A stretch of 64,000 bases of DNA from Opisthocomus hoazin (taxonomy: Eukaryota > Chordata > Aves > Opisthocomiformes > Opisthocomidae): contig NC_134420.1 of the NCBI RefSeq assembly GCF_030867145.1, positions 8,359,823-8,423,822 on the forward strand, written 5' to 3'. Of the stretch, positions 47,641 to 61,000 are shown in pieces (position 1 is the stretch's first letter; every line of letters begins with the position of its first letter). The notes beneath the pieces are model-generated. The model did no database searches, was not told the origin of the DNA, and saw nothing but the letters and a program-made list of their open reading frames with translations. The position numbers and the translations under genes are program-made.

Positions 47641-50600
47641 GGCTGTATTCAACATCACAGCTACAGTTCTGCCGTCTCAACAAAAACTAAATGTAGGCAC
47701 TCCTACTTCATGTGGAAAGGGAGAAGAAGGGGTTTGGTGCTTTAGAGCCTAGAGACAGGATCACAGCAAGGACAAATCAACAGCAGCATGCACTCCGGAC
47801 ACTTTGCCTCAAGCTTTTTGCAGCTGGAGGCAAATTCAACACGTGCAGCATGTGGGTTAGGCATTTCTTTTATTTTATTATTGCCTAGGTCCAGTCCTTC
47901 TCCCCAGTACACCAGGAGAGCCTGGTGAGTATTGCCCTTCAGATCCCCAGCAGCACGACCCAGATTATCCATGTTCCGCTCTGTCTCTGCTGCCTGCATC
48001 AGTTAGTGCTCACGCCCTTAATCCTGCTCATTTCAGCGGGTGACATGTGACTACACACGGGAGAATAAAGGATCAACCAAATAAATGTACTGAATGCCAG
48101 GCATCAAATCAGTTCATAAAGATCTTGCCGAAAGTACTGTGAAATGTGTAAATGGCAGCAGCTACATCTAACCAATTTTTCAACAGTCACAATTCTTGAA
48201 GTTCCATAGCCAATGCTAAGCGAAAGACATATAGAAATTCCTAATGTCACCCCAGATTCCTTAAAATACAAAGTGGTGTCATCACAAGAGCAGCCCAAAA
48301 TTTTGATGTTCCTGGATGGAATTTAAAAGCACTCTACAAATTCACTTCCAAAACCAAAACCCAGATCCTTCTGCAGCTTGGCACAAGAGTATACTAAAGA
48401 CAGAGATCAAACCCCTATGATCGTTTAGTCACAAGGATATGAATGATGCCATAAAAATAAAAAAGATATCATAGGTATGTGTTTTTAAACGATTAAAAAC
48501 ACCTAGAGGTATTCCTACTTCAGTAAAAGGGGCATTTTCCAGAATTCAGTCACTTCAGTCTCTAAGAAGTGTTGCTTTTTATCAGTAGGACCTGAACACT
48601 TTTTTTATTCCTTTTTGAGATATTTCAAGGGCTTGGGACCAAAAAAATTGCTTATCTAGCTTCTACCTTTCTTCCAAAGTCTCAGATGCATTTTCTTGTC
48701 ATTGTCTCATGCCACTATTAAACTGAAAAATTCAGTGGACGTCCAAGTATGCAGCAAGACAAGCTGAAACAGACCAATCAGTTTGGTTTGCCTGTTTGAT
48801 CATTATTACTCTTTTCATTTTGAATAGCTAAACCATATTCTTGAGCAAAGAAAAACTGTGATGTATGAGCAGACACACACATAATACACACATAACACTG
48901 ATAATGGAAGAAGCAGAATAGCTTTTTTTTGTACCTTTTTTAAAATCCATTCTAATGTGATAGGGATCACATCACTACATGCAATTCAATCTAATTCAGA
49001 GGTCTTGTTTGATGCAATTTTTAACTGATTTAAAAGCAAAAAAGAAGCTTTAAGTATTTACAGATGAATACTGTGACTCATTTAATTCATCTCTATTTTC
49101 ATAGTAGTCAAAGAACAATTTTTATTTAAAAGATATTACATACCCTCTGCTCCTTGTATTCATAAGGGATACTATTACTGGTAGAACAAAGAGAGGATAT
49201 GTACATGTCATTATCTTTGATAGTACTGTATTAACAATGTTATAGCATAGCAAAGGAACTGTAAAGTATGCTATCATGTAGATTTGGTCCGGTTTACAGT
49301 GATGTAGAGGAGAAATATGCATCATTATTGTCTATCTATGCATATGGTGCGAGAAAAAATACACAACATTTTCACGCAAAGGGAACATGAGATTTAGAAA
49401 GCCTAACTTATGTTGCTATGCCCAATATTAATTTATGCTATCCACCAACTGCTGCAATTCACACTGGTAGAGTCTGGCCTCAGTCCAGCACTGATCTTCC
49501 TGCTGTAAGCAAGAGTTCTGTGCAGCCAATAAGACTGCATTACAGCCCAGTACTTACTGCACTTCTAGACCATGAATTATTCTATTTTTCTGTTAGTCTT
49601 TTTACTATTCTGCTGCTTCCTATGCTTGCTTCACTCTTATTTCTGTTACCCTCCCAGGCCGACTCGGCCAATTTCTGATAAGATCTAGAACTCGTTTCAA
49701 AACAGGCAAAATTTTGCAGCAGTGGGCTCTCAGGATAATCAAGTGAAAAGACTATGGTTTCTATATCATTTCAGATGTGATAAAACATGGTTCAGAACAC
49801 ATTTCTTTTTTTTTTTCCCCTTTTTTCTTTTTTCCCCTGTTCTCAGTTGATTACAGTGCTGGAGACTCTTGGGTACCAAAGTGGCAATGAATTCTTGTCT
49901 CCTCAACTGGGTTTTCCCTCCCAGTGTTTATATCGCTTTAGGGAGTTCATATTTTATTCGTATTTTACTAACCAGACTCAGCAAGACACCCCTGTCAAAG
50001 AATCTGGCTTGAGTACTGTTCTTTTGAATATGACTGGCACTACTTAATGAGGTACTTAGCAGAATAAAATACAGCCTATCCTCAGTTAGTTCTTACACAC
50101 ATCATATATGAATAGCACATCTGTTCATTACTTGTATGGCTTACTTGTTCATTACTTGTACTGCAACAGGCTAATCCAAGGAAGTTAACACTCCAGAGAA
50201 CAGCAAACCTTTTATACTTTCTTGGGAAAGTATTCAAAACCTCTGCCCTTTACCATTGAGTTTAGGATGAATAGCAGTAAAAACACTGATGACATTTATA
50301 TTTGGAGAATAATTTCTTGTACGGGAGTATGGACCTACTCAGAAACTAGGATAAAAATACCACATACAGTTTATTTTTGGACTTTAATATTTCTCCATTC
50401 ATTCTGGGTAGACAGGGACACATATCAGGGATATTCTTGAAATAAACAATAGGGGGAGAAAAAAAAAAAGGATAGTGTGAAGAGAAAGCCTCTAAATAAG
50501 GAGCTGCTTGAGAATGTAGAGACCTTACTCCCATTCTTGATCCCACCCCAGATTTCCAAGATACTCACAGTCACATTACTCTTAATGCTGACCTCCCTTT

Positions 50601-53600
50601 TCTAGTATAATAATTTCCCACCTTTACCCTCCCTCCGCAACCAATTTATTTTCATTTAGAATGCAAGAACTTGGAACAGGCAATGCCCCTTCTTACAGAT
50701 ATGCTAAGCAGTAGCAAGTGGAGTGGATCTCCAGCTTGGATAGCGTTATTGTAATTAACTAATGAAGGAAACGAGTTAGATTCACAGAATTACTTAAATT
50801 ACCATGTCACTGGATTTGCTCCATTTATGTATTCAAGTATCAGCATATCATTCTGAATATGCAGTTTTCAAACTATGCTAACAGTAAATGCAATCATTAT
50901 AAAACATGAATATATCAGGTACTAAATTCTGGCTTGCGTATATATTTGTCTAGATCAGATAGCATTATGAGGGCATGGCAGGCTAATTTCTCACTGGAAT
51001 TTTATCAGGAATACTCTGGAGGAAAATCAGGTAATAGGCTAATAATTTATGCAGCTTTACACTATTAAGTTAACCATGACCTGCAGAACAACTGGAAAGG
51101 AACACCTGTAGGACAACAGCTCAAAACTATTACTGTGAAAATCATGAAGACTTATAAGCTTGAAGTTCAAGTCCAGGAACATGCAGTAGCAAACTGTTAC
51201 ATGAAGAGACATGTAAAGAAATTAATTTCACATGTTCAAGTATGGCATCAAACATACCTCACGTGCATCTTTTTAGGTTAAAAAAGGATATTCCTATGAA
51301 CTCCAGGCTTTTAGCAGATAGAAGTTGCTCAATTTCCAGCAAATCTATTTTTATACCTCTTATTTATGAAATTATCGTGAATGGAAGACGTGCATGAAGG
51401 AACTGCAGGATCAAACTAAAAATTGTGGATACACCATTGTATCTGTAACACTCCAAATCTTACTCAGAGTCTCCACTTACACTTAACTTTGATGAAAAAC
51501 CTAAATTTACTGGACTAGAACAATTCCTATGAAAGATTCTGGCCTACAAGTACAGGAGGTACAAGTTTCACAGGTAACTGTCATGGTTCATAATTTGATG
51601 GCAATCATATATAGACTCCAGATGAACCTTTGGGTCAAAATCAGCATAGTCTGCTCTGTCACCATCTTGTCATCCTACTGGCAAATACAGAAGGACCAGG
51701 ATAGACATCAGATGAGACTGGTGAAGAGAGAAGCAGCAATCAGATTTCACACCCTTCCCATTAAGTAGGTCGACAGGGAAAGGAACACAGCCATTTTCTT
51801 TTGACCTTTAGAGATGTGTGCAAGGAAATGCTTTCATGCCACCATTGCACTAAAGGATCATTTTCCTCCTGCCATAAGGATACAGAAAATTGCTCCATGT
51901 TTTAAAAGGAGACTGATTCTGACAGAGATGAGTTAATTGCATGAATCAGAACTATGTCAGATTATTCGGGTATGAGGCAAAATTTTTGATTCCACTCATC
52001 TCCACACGTATGCAAACACAAATCCTGGAAGAAAGTATGAGGTTTTTTAACCAATCTTGATAGGCTTGTGTATCAGAGAAAATGTAAGCAATTTTAATAA
52101 GGAGAACCATGTTGACAAAAATGAGAATCTATTCAACCTTATTCCTAATGGCTTCAAGATGAGATTCACATAGGTTCCAGATGCTTAGAAGTTTTTACAT
52201 GCCTTGTGTACTGATCCACATGGGAAAGATTATAAAACAAACTGTGCCTAAATAAATTATATACTCATAAAAGTTCATTAAACCTCTTTATTTCAGAGAT
52301 ATTGCTGTATGATCTCAGGGGTGTATTAAGCACAAAGTTAGCAGAGAAGAAAGTGTTCCCAGCTTGAATAAACATGCAGAATTAACCAACCTTGGCAGGG
52401 TGCAACAACACTTATTACTGTACAAGGTTGGAGAAAAATTAATTCTTGAGACTGTAAAATAAATGTTCTTGTGGATAACTTTGAACTAGCAAGCAGTGTA
52501 GAAAGAATCTTACCATAGCCTTTATTTTGGTGTGAGGTAAACATATAGTTTTGTTGTACTCAGTATGCAATTTACTGAGGAAAACCTCTCCAGAATGGAA
52601 ATGCTCTTTCTAGAGGGTTGCCCCTGAGAAAGAAATTGGTCTGGGGGCCAAGGACTAGCTAGAAATTGAGAAATTAAAATAGGTATCGCAAAGGCAATAT
52701 AAAAATTGCTTTAATACTGTTGTATATATGAAGATACTATAAATACTTTGGAAATGACTCTTCAAGGATACCTGAATTTCAGAACGTTAAAAATCATTTA
52801 CAGTAATGCTTGGGAAAGCTAAGGTACAATTAGCACAATGAAATAATATACCACTTATGTCAGATCTAACCTGTTGAATGAATCACCCAGCCTGTTGTCT
52901 CTTCTTCAGAGAAAACAAGCAATATTGTTCTGGGAATCACATGCTGCCCTACCAGTGTTTCTCCTCATGTTCAGGCAGAGCTGTCACAGCAGGTGAGAGA
53001 AGGAGTTACAGCCAGAAGCACCCTTTCTCGGTTTATGCATCAGGGTAGGTAAAGCTGTAAGACATAACTGTCATAGCCTCATTAGTACAGCCCAACACAG
53101 AGTTCCTAAAAGTGGTTCCTCATCCCTGTAGTCCAAGGAAATAGTTTGCACATACAGGTCAGATATAGTCTGTAGAGACCTGATGTTCTTTTGTACACAC
53201 TGGGGATGGAGGAACTCTCGAAAAATCCATGGTTAAAATGACCTCATTTCTACCCTACTCCCATCCCAGGACACTAAAAAACTCCTGATCAACCCTTATA
53301 TGTAGAGAAATCTTGTGCTTCTCAGCTGCAGTTCACTATAGTAAATTTCCTCATATCTGTGTATGAGTATGGGAACTCTCATTGTGTTATTGTCTCTGGG
53401 CACTGCTTAACTATTGATGAACACAAACAGGGGCAGGAGTTTTCATATGGAGACCAAAAACTGAACCAGCTGTAGTTTACAAACAAAATTATCATTCACG
53501 TGAGATCCTGAAAACTGAATTAAACTTAGCTGTTTTAAAAATTTAGCACTATACCCATGTCAAAATTCTGTGTCAGAAATTAGAAGGGGAAATCCCAACC

Positions 53601-53909
53601 CAAATGTTAGCTTCAGCATGGAAGCCCAAGGTTGAAAGTCTCACTGAATGTGTTGGTAAACTCAGAGAGTTGAGTAAGCGCATCTGAGGGTCCATCTAGT
53701 TCAGATCTTTTCGGTCTAACACAGATTAATTTCTTTCCTACATTGAAGTCAAAAGCTTCACCGAATTTTTCAGGATTAGGCCTGTGTAGCTAATAAGTTG
53801 GAACTGGAACCTCCAGTAACCAGCAGATAACTTGCTCTGTGCGATACAGAGCTAAGTATACCATTTATTTAGGAACAGCTTGTCACGTTCCCCATGTGGA
53901 TCTGTACAA
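47641..53909. other. Intergenic DNA upstream of the KCNA4 promoter
   Basis: No recognisable gene; all frames are 86 codons or fewer. Contains a pyrimidine tract (about 49801-49840) and a short direct repeat of 15 bp at 50122-50136 and 50146-50160. May carry upstream regulatory elements, but none can be shown from one sequence. Confidence 0.75.
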
Positions 53910-53987
53910 ATGACACATAAAGCCATCTAGCTCCCACCTGAATCCACTATGACACATAAAGACATCTAGCTCCCACCTGAATCCACT
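53910..53987. repeat. 39-bp tandem duplication, two copies
   Basis: Units 53910-53948 and 53949-53987 are directly adjacent and differ at a single position (C in the first, A in the second, within AAAG(C/A)CATC). The near-identity indicates a recent duplication. It is not part of a larger microsatellite. Confidence 0.95.
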
Positions 53988-56900
53988 AGGAATCAAGTTT
54001 AAAATGGACTCTCATTTTTGTCATCACAATTCTCTGAACCCATTGACTAAAATAGCCTAATGCTGAAGAATTCAGTGAGGTTTCCGAGCTGAAGGTAAAT
54101 CCCTCTGTGCTAACTGAAAGAGCCTAATCTACCTAGGCTCTTAGATCCCCTTACTTCACTCTCAGCGGTTCACAGCACTCTACTTATAAATACAGTAGTG
54201 CTTCACAAAAGGGACTGTTGATGTGTCAGTTGTGAAAGCATCCTCTACATGAACAGTGCTGCGAACGTTCGCCCTACTGCTCTGCACCACCATCTCCACA
54301 TACTACGAAACAGGTTAATAAATGAATATTGCATACGGCCACTAGGCTAACAATGCAGCAGTTTCTATCCACAAGTAAAAATAATAACTTGAAGTTCGAC
54401 TGAAGCTATTCCCTAGACAAAAAAAAAAAGTATCATGGTCTGTTGGCTGCATTGTCATGCCATTGTCTGTCTAATCCAGGAAACATGCACCCTCTCAGGT
54501 AAAATAATTTTAGATCATTATAGCAATATAATAAATAAATAGTGGTTACAGGAACAGACTCCCTTCTGATTAAAATGACCTTTACAAGGCAAACTCATGT
54601 TCAGGAATGTTCACAAGGAGTTTTAATAAGGCGAAAGCCAAGAGAACTAACATATGAAAATCCAGTACATCTTTTACTGGGACAGGCTTGCCACCCTCCC
54701 TGCCATGCATACTTCAGGCAGCTGCCTTCAGATATGCTAGGAAAATATTAGAAAATAACATCTTCCATTTTTCCCTTTCCTGATGGAAAATAAAGAATGC
54801 TGAGTTTCTCCAGACACTCTCCCTAAAAACATGAGTACTTGAGAATGAATGTAGTGCTGATGAGGGTGCTCTAGAGACCAAGATTCTCTCTTCATCCATA
54901 GTCAAGCAGCCTAAAAAGCAACAAGTTACATTTCTGGGCACTCATATGGCTCTGTGCTGACCTGGTAGGAGAGAAGGTTCTGTGATTATTTCATGTATCC
55001 TACGGTAAATAATAATATGCTTGTAAAACTACCTTAACATTTTTGTAAGAGAACGGCACTCAGAGATGCTGTCATTGCTGATAGTATTGAAATTAAGTAA
55101 ACAAACTAAAGCTACTTTACCCCTGAATGAGTCCCATTTCTTGGGAGTCATTAACACTGTGACTTCAAAACCAGCCCAGATCCATCCACTTCAACAAGTT
55201 CAAGCTCAATTTTAAGCAAAATTTCTTTTCCAGTTTAGGAAGGAGCCAAGTGCATGTCACTAACACGCAGCTTGTCTTGATCTTCGGGGTTTCTTCATAA
55301 TTCAAATGTACAGATACACATTATTTATGAACACCATGAAGTTTAACAATTTAACCAGTGCCAAGAACTTTCAAATGGAAGGTGTTAAGGATGACCTACA
55401 ATGTTTGTTCTGACAAAGTGGCTGCATTAAGTTAAATAATGCAGTCTAAGCAAAGGCATCTGAATGATATAAATGTGTGTGCATCACAGCTGGAGCTGAA
55501 TTTTACACTCGGTCCTCTCTGGTACAAAATTATTTACATACAAAAAAGTTTAACTGTTTCAAGAAATGTCTAGCACTCCTCCCTATTTTAAGCAAAGTGG
55601 AATTGATACACTTCTGGCGCCTGTGTACGCACAGGTATATGGACACTCATTTGCAGGGGCATATAACACCTCATAGATCTCTGAGGGTTTGTGTTTCCAC
55701 GGAATTATTAAATGACAGAATGTGGTATGTGAATCACCCGTGGGAAGAAAAATGTTACTCAGAAAAATACAACATCATGGCTTAAATAATCTTCACTGTC
55801 TTTTACACACATGGCACAAATCCCAACTGCTACCAAAACCAAAACAGTAATACAAATTATATCTGTGAAGCATCTTAAAGTCTTAATTTGCATATTGCTC
55901 TCGTTGGGAGTAGCAAAAGGAAAAACAAGAGTTAGCTGAAAATCAAGCTAAAGCTGGCTAAATTAGCCCAGTATAGATCTGGAATATCTAAAGGTAAGAA
56001 TTAGCATTTTAATGATTGGAAAGCAAGATAATAGTTTTCTCTGAATATAGTACAGTCAAAATAAATCCCATGTTTTACCCACAAATGAAGAGTTTTTCCT
56101 CACTGCATGCATATGGAAGAGTCCATTACCTATCTTTAGCTAGGAAGACAGATAAATGAGCAACTACCAGCTTTGTGGGGTAATTTGTGAAGTCTTGGTT
56201 CAGCAAAGTGGGAGTGCTAAATGAATGTTACTTTACATTTGAGTAAATGCCTGACAGATTAGGTTTTATATGCAGTTCTGGAACTTTCTTTATAGCAACA
56301 ATGCACTCTGTCAAACTAGTAGAAAAAAAAATCTAGTATAAAAATGTCCATTATCTAGGGAAATCATAATTGGTTTCAGATCAGCTTTCCTTTTTAAAAT
56401 ACCCAAATAAACAAAGTAGATAATTGCAAAGTTCACAGAGTAGCAATTATATTCTGACTACAGCAATCAAGATGCTGACAAACTAAAGACCCACTATACA
56501 CATAAATAGGCTGATTTTTGTTTACAGGTGACAAGAAAGCTAACCTTTAAAAAGACATTTATGCCATCCCTTAATTCATTCTACTGAGATTTACACATTT
56601 TGTTCGTGGCCTTTCAGAACTTCTTTACACTTCACTTTCAGCAATTCTACACACTAGTTCAACAAGGTAAGCAAACATGTATCTTACTGAAAGGAAATGA
56701 TTAGTTCCATTGCCTTTTCTGGACCACTTGTCTCTACTTCAACACATCCTGATGCTCCTTCCTGAACTGTGCTGTAAATAACCCTTAACATATACAGAAC
56801 TTAGTATCTTTCTTTTGTTCTCTCTCATACAATGGGAATTTGTCTAGAATTGGTTTTATGCAACTCCATGTCACTTCAATCACTCTTACCACGCATTTCC

Positions 56901-57425
56901 ATTTCCTGTCATAGTTGTGCTATTTGCACAGGCATAGCCAAAGCAGCCCAGTTTCTGCTGGGCCACAATATACAAAATGGCATTTGGTGGGTTTTAGTCC
57001 CAGCAGAATTGTTCATTCCAGGCTTGTATTAAATCCAAAGTTCTGCCTCTCACTTCACCTTGCTATGTTTTGATGCTGGTAAGAAAAGTGTTAATCCTTT
57101 AAAAAAATAAAAGATTACTTTGCTTTGAAAATTCAGAAAGATGACAGGACAAAGATATCTACTTTCTATTTTATATTTAGCATCAAAATGTGTCATCACT
57201 CAGCTGAAAATTTCTGTCTTCTGCAGCTTTTGCTAAGAAACTAATATTTATTAAATCTTTGCCGTTGTCATTAAACTGTGAAATTTGTCACTTCTTTTGA
57301 AAAGACATTTTCCTGATTTTCAGCAACTTCCCCATTTTCAAGAAATTGCTCATTGGATCTTTACTATCTTTCTTTCTATGTTTTTCTGGGGCAGCATAAA
57401 GAAACATCATATGGAAAATGCAATA
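53988..57425. other. Intergenic AT-rich DNA
   Basis: No recognisable gene or repeat. The longest frame, 102 codons (55477-55785, plus), has no family motif. Confidence 0.75.
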
Positions 57426-58019
57426 TCACAGAATGGTAGAGGTTGGAAGGGACCTCTGTGGGTCATCTAGTCCAACCCCCCTGCCGAAGCAGGGTCACCT
57501 ACAGCAGGCTGCACAGGACCTTGTCCAGGCAGGTCTTGAATATCTCCAGAGAAGGAGAATCTACAACCTCCCCAGGCAACCTGTTCCAGTGCTCCATCAC
57601 CCTCAGAGGTAAGAAGTTCTTCCTCATGTTCAGACGGAACTTCCTCTGCTTTAGTTTGTGCCCATTGCCCCTTGTCCTGTCGCTGGGCACCACTGAAAAG
57701 AGCTTGGCCCCGTCCTCTTGACATCCACCCTTCAGATTTTATAGGCATTTATAAGGTCCCCTCTCAGCCTTGTCTTCTTCAGGCTAAACAAGCCCAGCTC
57801 CCTCAGCCTTTCCTCGTAGGAGAGATGCTCCAGTCCCCTCATCATCCTCGTAGCCCTCCTCTGGACTCTCTCCAGTAGCTCCTCATCTTTCTTGAACTGG
57901 GGAGCCCAGAACTGGACAGAGTACTCCAGATGGGGCCTCACTAGGGCAGTGTAGAGGGGAGGACAACCTCCCTCGACCTGCTGGCCACACTCTTCTTAAT
58001 GTACCCCATATATCCTACA
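57426..58019 (-). repeat. CR1 LINE, 5'-truncated, minus orientation
   Basis: About 590 bp of avian CR1 inserted on the minus strand. The 3' terminus is at the left end (57426), where the reverse complement of the usual CR1 tail begins. Reading minus from 57941, a 69-codon frame encodes the terminal reverse-transcriptase region ([38 protein letters not shown]). The protein match continues in another frame at 57499-57693 ([38 protein letters not shown]), so a frameshift lies between. Inactive copy, 5' truncated at about 58019. It differs from the copy at 10.7 kb and probably belongs to another subfamily. Confidence 0.96.
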
Positions 58020-61000
58020 TGAACACAAAAGAACAGTAAGAGATACAAACTAATTCTCGGGCTTCACATTACCAAAAACTCCCAACAATTCTCAGGTGCG
58101 ATTCTCTGCACCTGACTATTCTGGCAGAACTGAGAGGTATTTACAGGCTGTAGTCTACTCACCGAAAAGTCTGTAAAAATACATTCAATGTATCTATGGA
58201 CTACATGGCAAAATGATGCCAAACACAGTCCAAAGGGTAGGATTTAGAAATAACATCGTCCAAATAAGGTGCTGAATGCAAACAGAAGTGCCCTGTATTT
58301 CTAATGGCACATATCAGAAAATCCTGGGAAGAAACTCTACCTTAGAAAAATGTAACATATGTGCCGAATTTTTCTCCTTACAAGTACTCAGAGGTTCCTG
58401 CTTTGCATAATTATACAGTCCTTTAGTAAGCACTTTTTTTTTTTTCTTTTTAAAATCGCCAGCACTTAAACCTATTCTGCCTACTACCTGTTTTCCATAA
58501 TTAAACTCCCTTTTCATCTCTCTGGCAAAATGTAATTCCCTAGGGATATAAATCATATAACGGTTTGGCTCTTTCCACTCTTACTTGTCATCCTCAAATT
58601 ATTCCTCCATTACAGCAAGTCTTCTTTCCCTTAGGTCAGCCTCCTGATAAAACTTTTTTTTAATGGTAAATCTTCATTTCATATTACCCATACCTACAGT
58701 TCTACTAATGCTTCATTTGATACATGGGTGACACTAGAAATCTCAAGGTTTACGCCTATAGCCTCTTTGATAGCATTATTTTTGCAATTAATTGACAAGT
58801 AATGACAAGCACAGGTACCATTTAACTGTGTTATTCAAACATTAATGATGCTATAACCCTCTGTTGTTAAGTAGCTAAACTAAGCAGTACAATAGTCAAG
58901 TATCACATTCAAGCAAAGAGTAACACCAAATCAATTTTATATTTTTTCTGTTTATGGTGAACTTATATAGTATAAGTCATAAGGAGATGTTTCAAATGCC
59001 TTTGACATTTCAATGAATCTCAGTGAAAAATAACTACAAATAGCTATTTCCATACTAACAAAAGCAGAAGAAGATAGTTGAAACCTTTATCTGATAAAGT
59101 TCATCTTCAGCCAAAGGATACTCTTGAGATCTGTTATGTCTGCAAAAGAATACTTTTACTGCACCAAACAGCAAATCATGAGGAAGAAAAAAACAGCTGT
59201 ACAGACTAAAACAAAAAGACTGAAATGCCACAGTGAAAATACGCCAAAGCTTCAAGACTTTTCCCAAGAAACTGTATTATAGCTCTCTGAAACCAGCACG
59301 GCAGAGTAACAGAACAAGCAATACAAGCTAGGATATGCACACAGAAAATGAGCAACTACTTCCGTGAAATTGTAGATTTCTCCTCTTAGTGTGATCATAT
59401 TTTAAAACACAATCTATGCTGCTTACATGGGAAGTGAGAGTACTAGTGACAATACCAGCTGTCTTTGAAACATCCTAATGAACAACAAGAAGTGGAATCA
59501 TAATTAGAAACAACTCAAGGGTAAGAGACACTGAGGATGTACTATAAGGTACCTCATTCACAAAAGATTTGTAAGTGCATGGGTCCTAATACTCTCAGGA
59601 AGTAGAACTACTAGGAAGGATAACTGCATATTCTTTTTTTACAGGATGGATATTATTTTCATGAAGTTAAGGCATACATACACTTTAGGTGAGGCACATT
59701 AAGCTGTACCAGGGCTGCTTTATCATAAACTCTGACTGGAGCAGTACAAGTCACTCCTGCATGAAAAAAGGTGAGTACTACCAATGGAAATAGCAGTCTT
59801 GCCTACCTATAGCAAGACACATGAAAAAAGGAATCCTTCTAAGTATTCATAGGAAGCATCAGCATAATTTCTGTATTAAAGAAATATTTTGTTCTGCTCT
59901 TGCATTCAACGTTGTGAGTCTGTCCTTTGCGATTAACTTTTTGGCTTCACTTTGAATAATGAATGACTTGGGTATCACAGCTACTAGCAGTCTTACAAAT
60001 GTTCAAAGACTGACACTCCGAGGGCTTCATTTCTCAAAGAACTCACAGCTTTCTCTTCCTTAGTTACAAAGTTCCATTGCTCAAAGACAGCACTTTCAAC
60101 AGATACATTTTAGTATGTTTGACTTGCTGACTCACTTAAAAATAAACAACCTTAGCTTCACAGCACAGTTGATTCATGGAAGCAACTGGCCCCCACCTGC
60201 TTATTCTGCCCTCAGCAGGAAGACCCAACCATAAAACCACACACCATTTGTGGGATCTGCATTGCGCCTGACACAGAGCGGGCAGCAGAACTTCTAGGGC
60301 ACAGCACAGTTGGCATTTGCTCTACATTAACTTGCGAGTTTATACAAACTGGTGGAACAGCCCTTTTCCTGGTGAAGGCACAAGTGCCAATTCTGCTGCC
60401 AAAATGCACAAAGGGTGACTCCTCTCCAGCCCAGTCTGTCAAGCACCTACAGCCTAGCACCTCTTTTTTCAACCCCGGATTTGATTTTCTCTCCTTGTCT
60501 CTTGGCTGAAATTGATTCATTATGCCAATTATTAGAGATTTCTCACATGCCAACAGTATTCTGTTGTAGTGTTGTCTGCTACAGCATTTGTATGGTAGCC
60601 TAACGATCTCAGTAAGGCAAGATTTATAATGGTGAGTTAGTATTAGTTAATCAGACTGTATCTGAAAGAAAATGGGAAGTTTTTAAAACATATATGCCTG
60701 CAAAAAAAGTTTATGTGCCTCTGTCTAGTTTTCCAACCATTCCCTAATCTAGTAAAATACATTAATTGTCCCTACAAACAGTATTTTGTACATTGGAGCT
60801 GATGTTTCTCAGTTTTTGCCCCTATCACACTGTATTCACAATGACACTTCATTGCTTTGCTGTTTTGTTTTCCTCTTCTAGCTTGTGGCTATGCTATTCT
60901 CTTCTAGCTCACTTTCTATTTATGAGACTATCTAATTCACAGATACACAGAGATCATAAAAAGACATATGTGCCAAGATAAAACCTGAAGAGTAAAATAA

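Noticed and set aside
60212..60553. 113-codon minus-strand open frame in a slightly GC-richer stretch
   Set aside because: Considered as a processed pseudogene, but no family motif, poly(A) tail or flanking duplication is visible.
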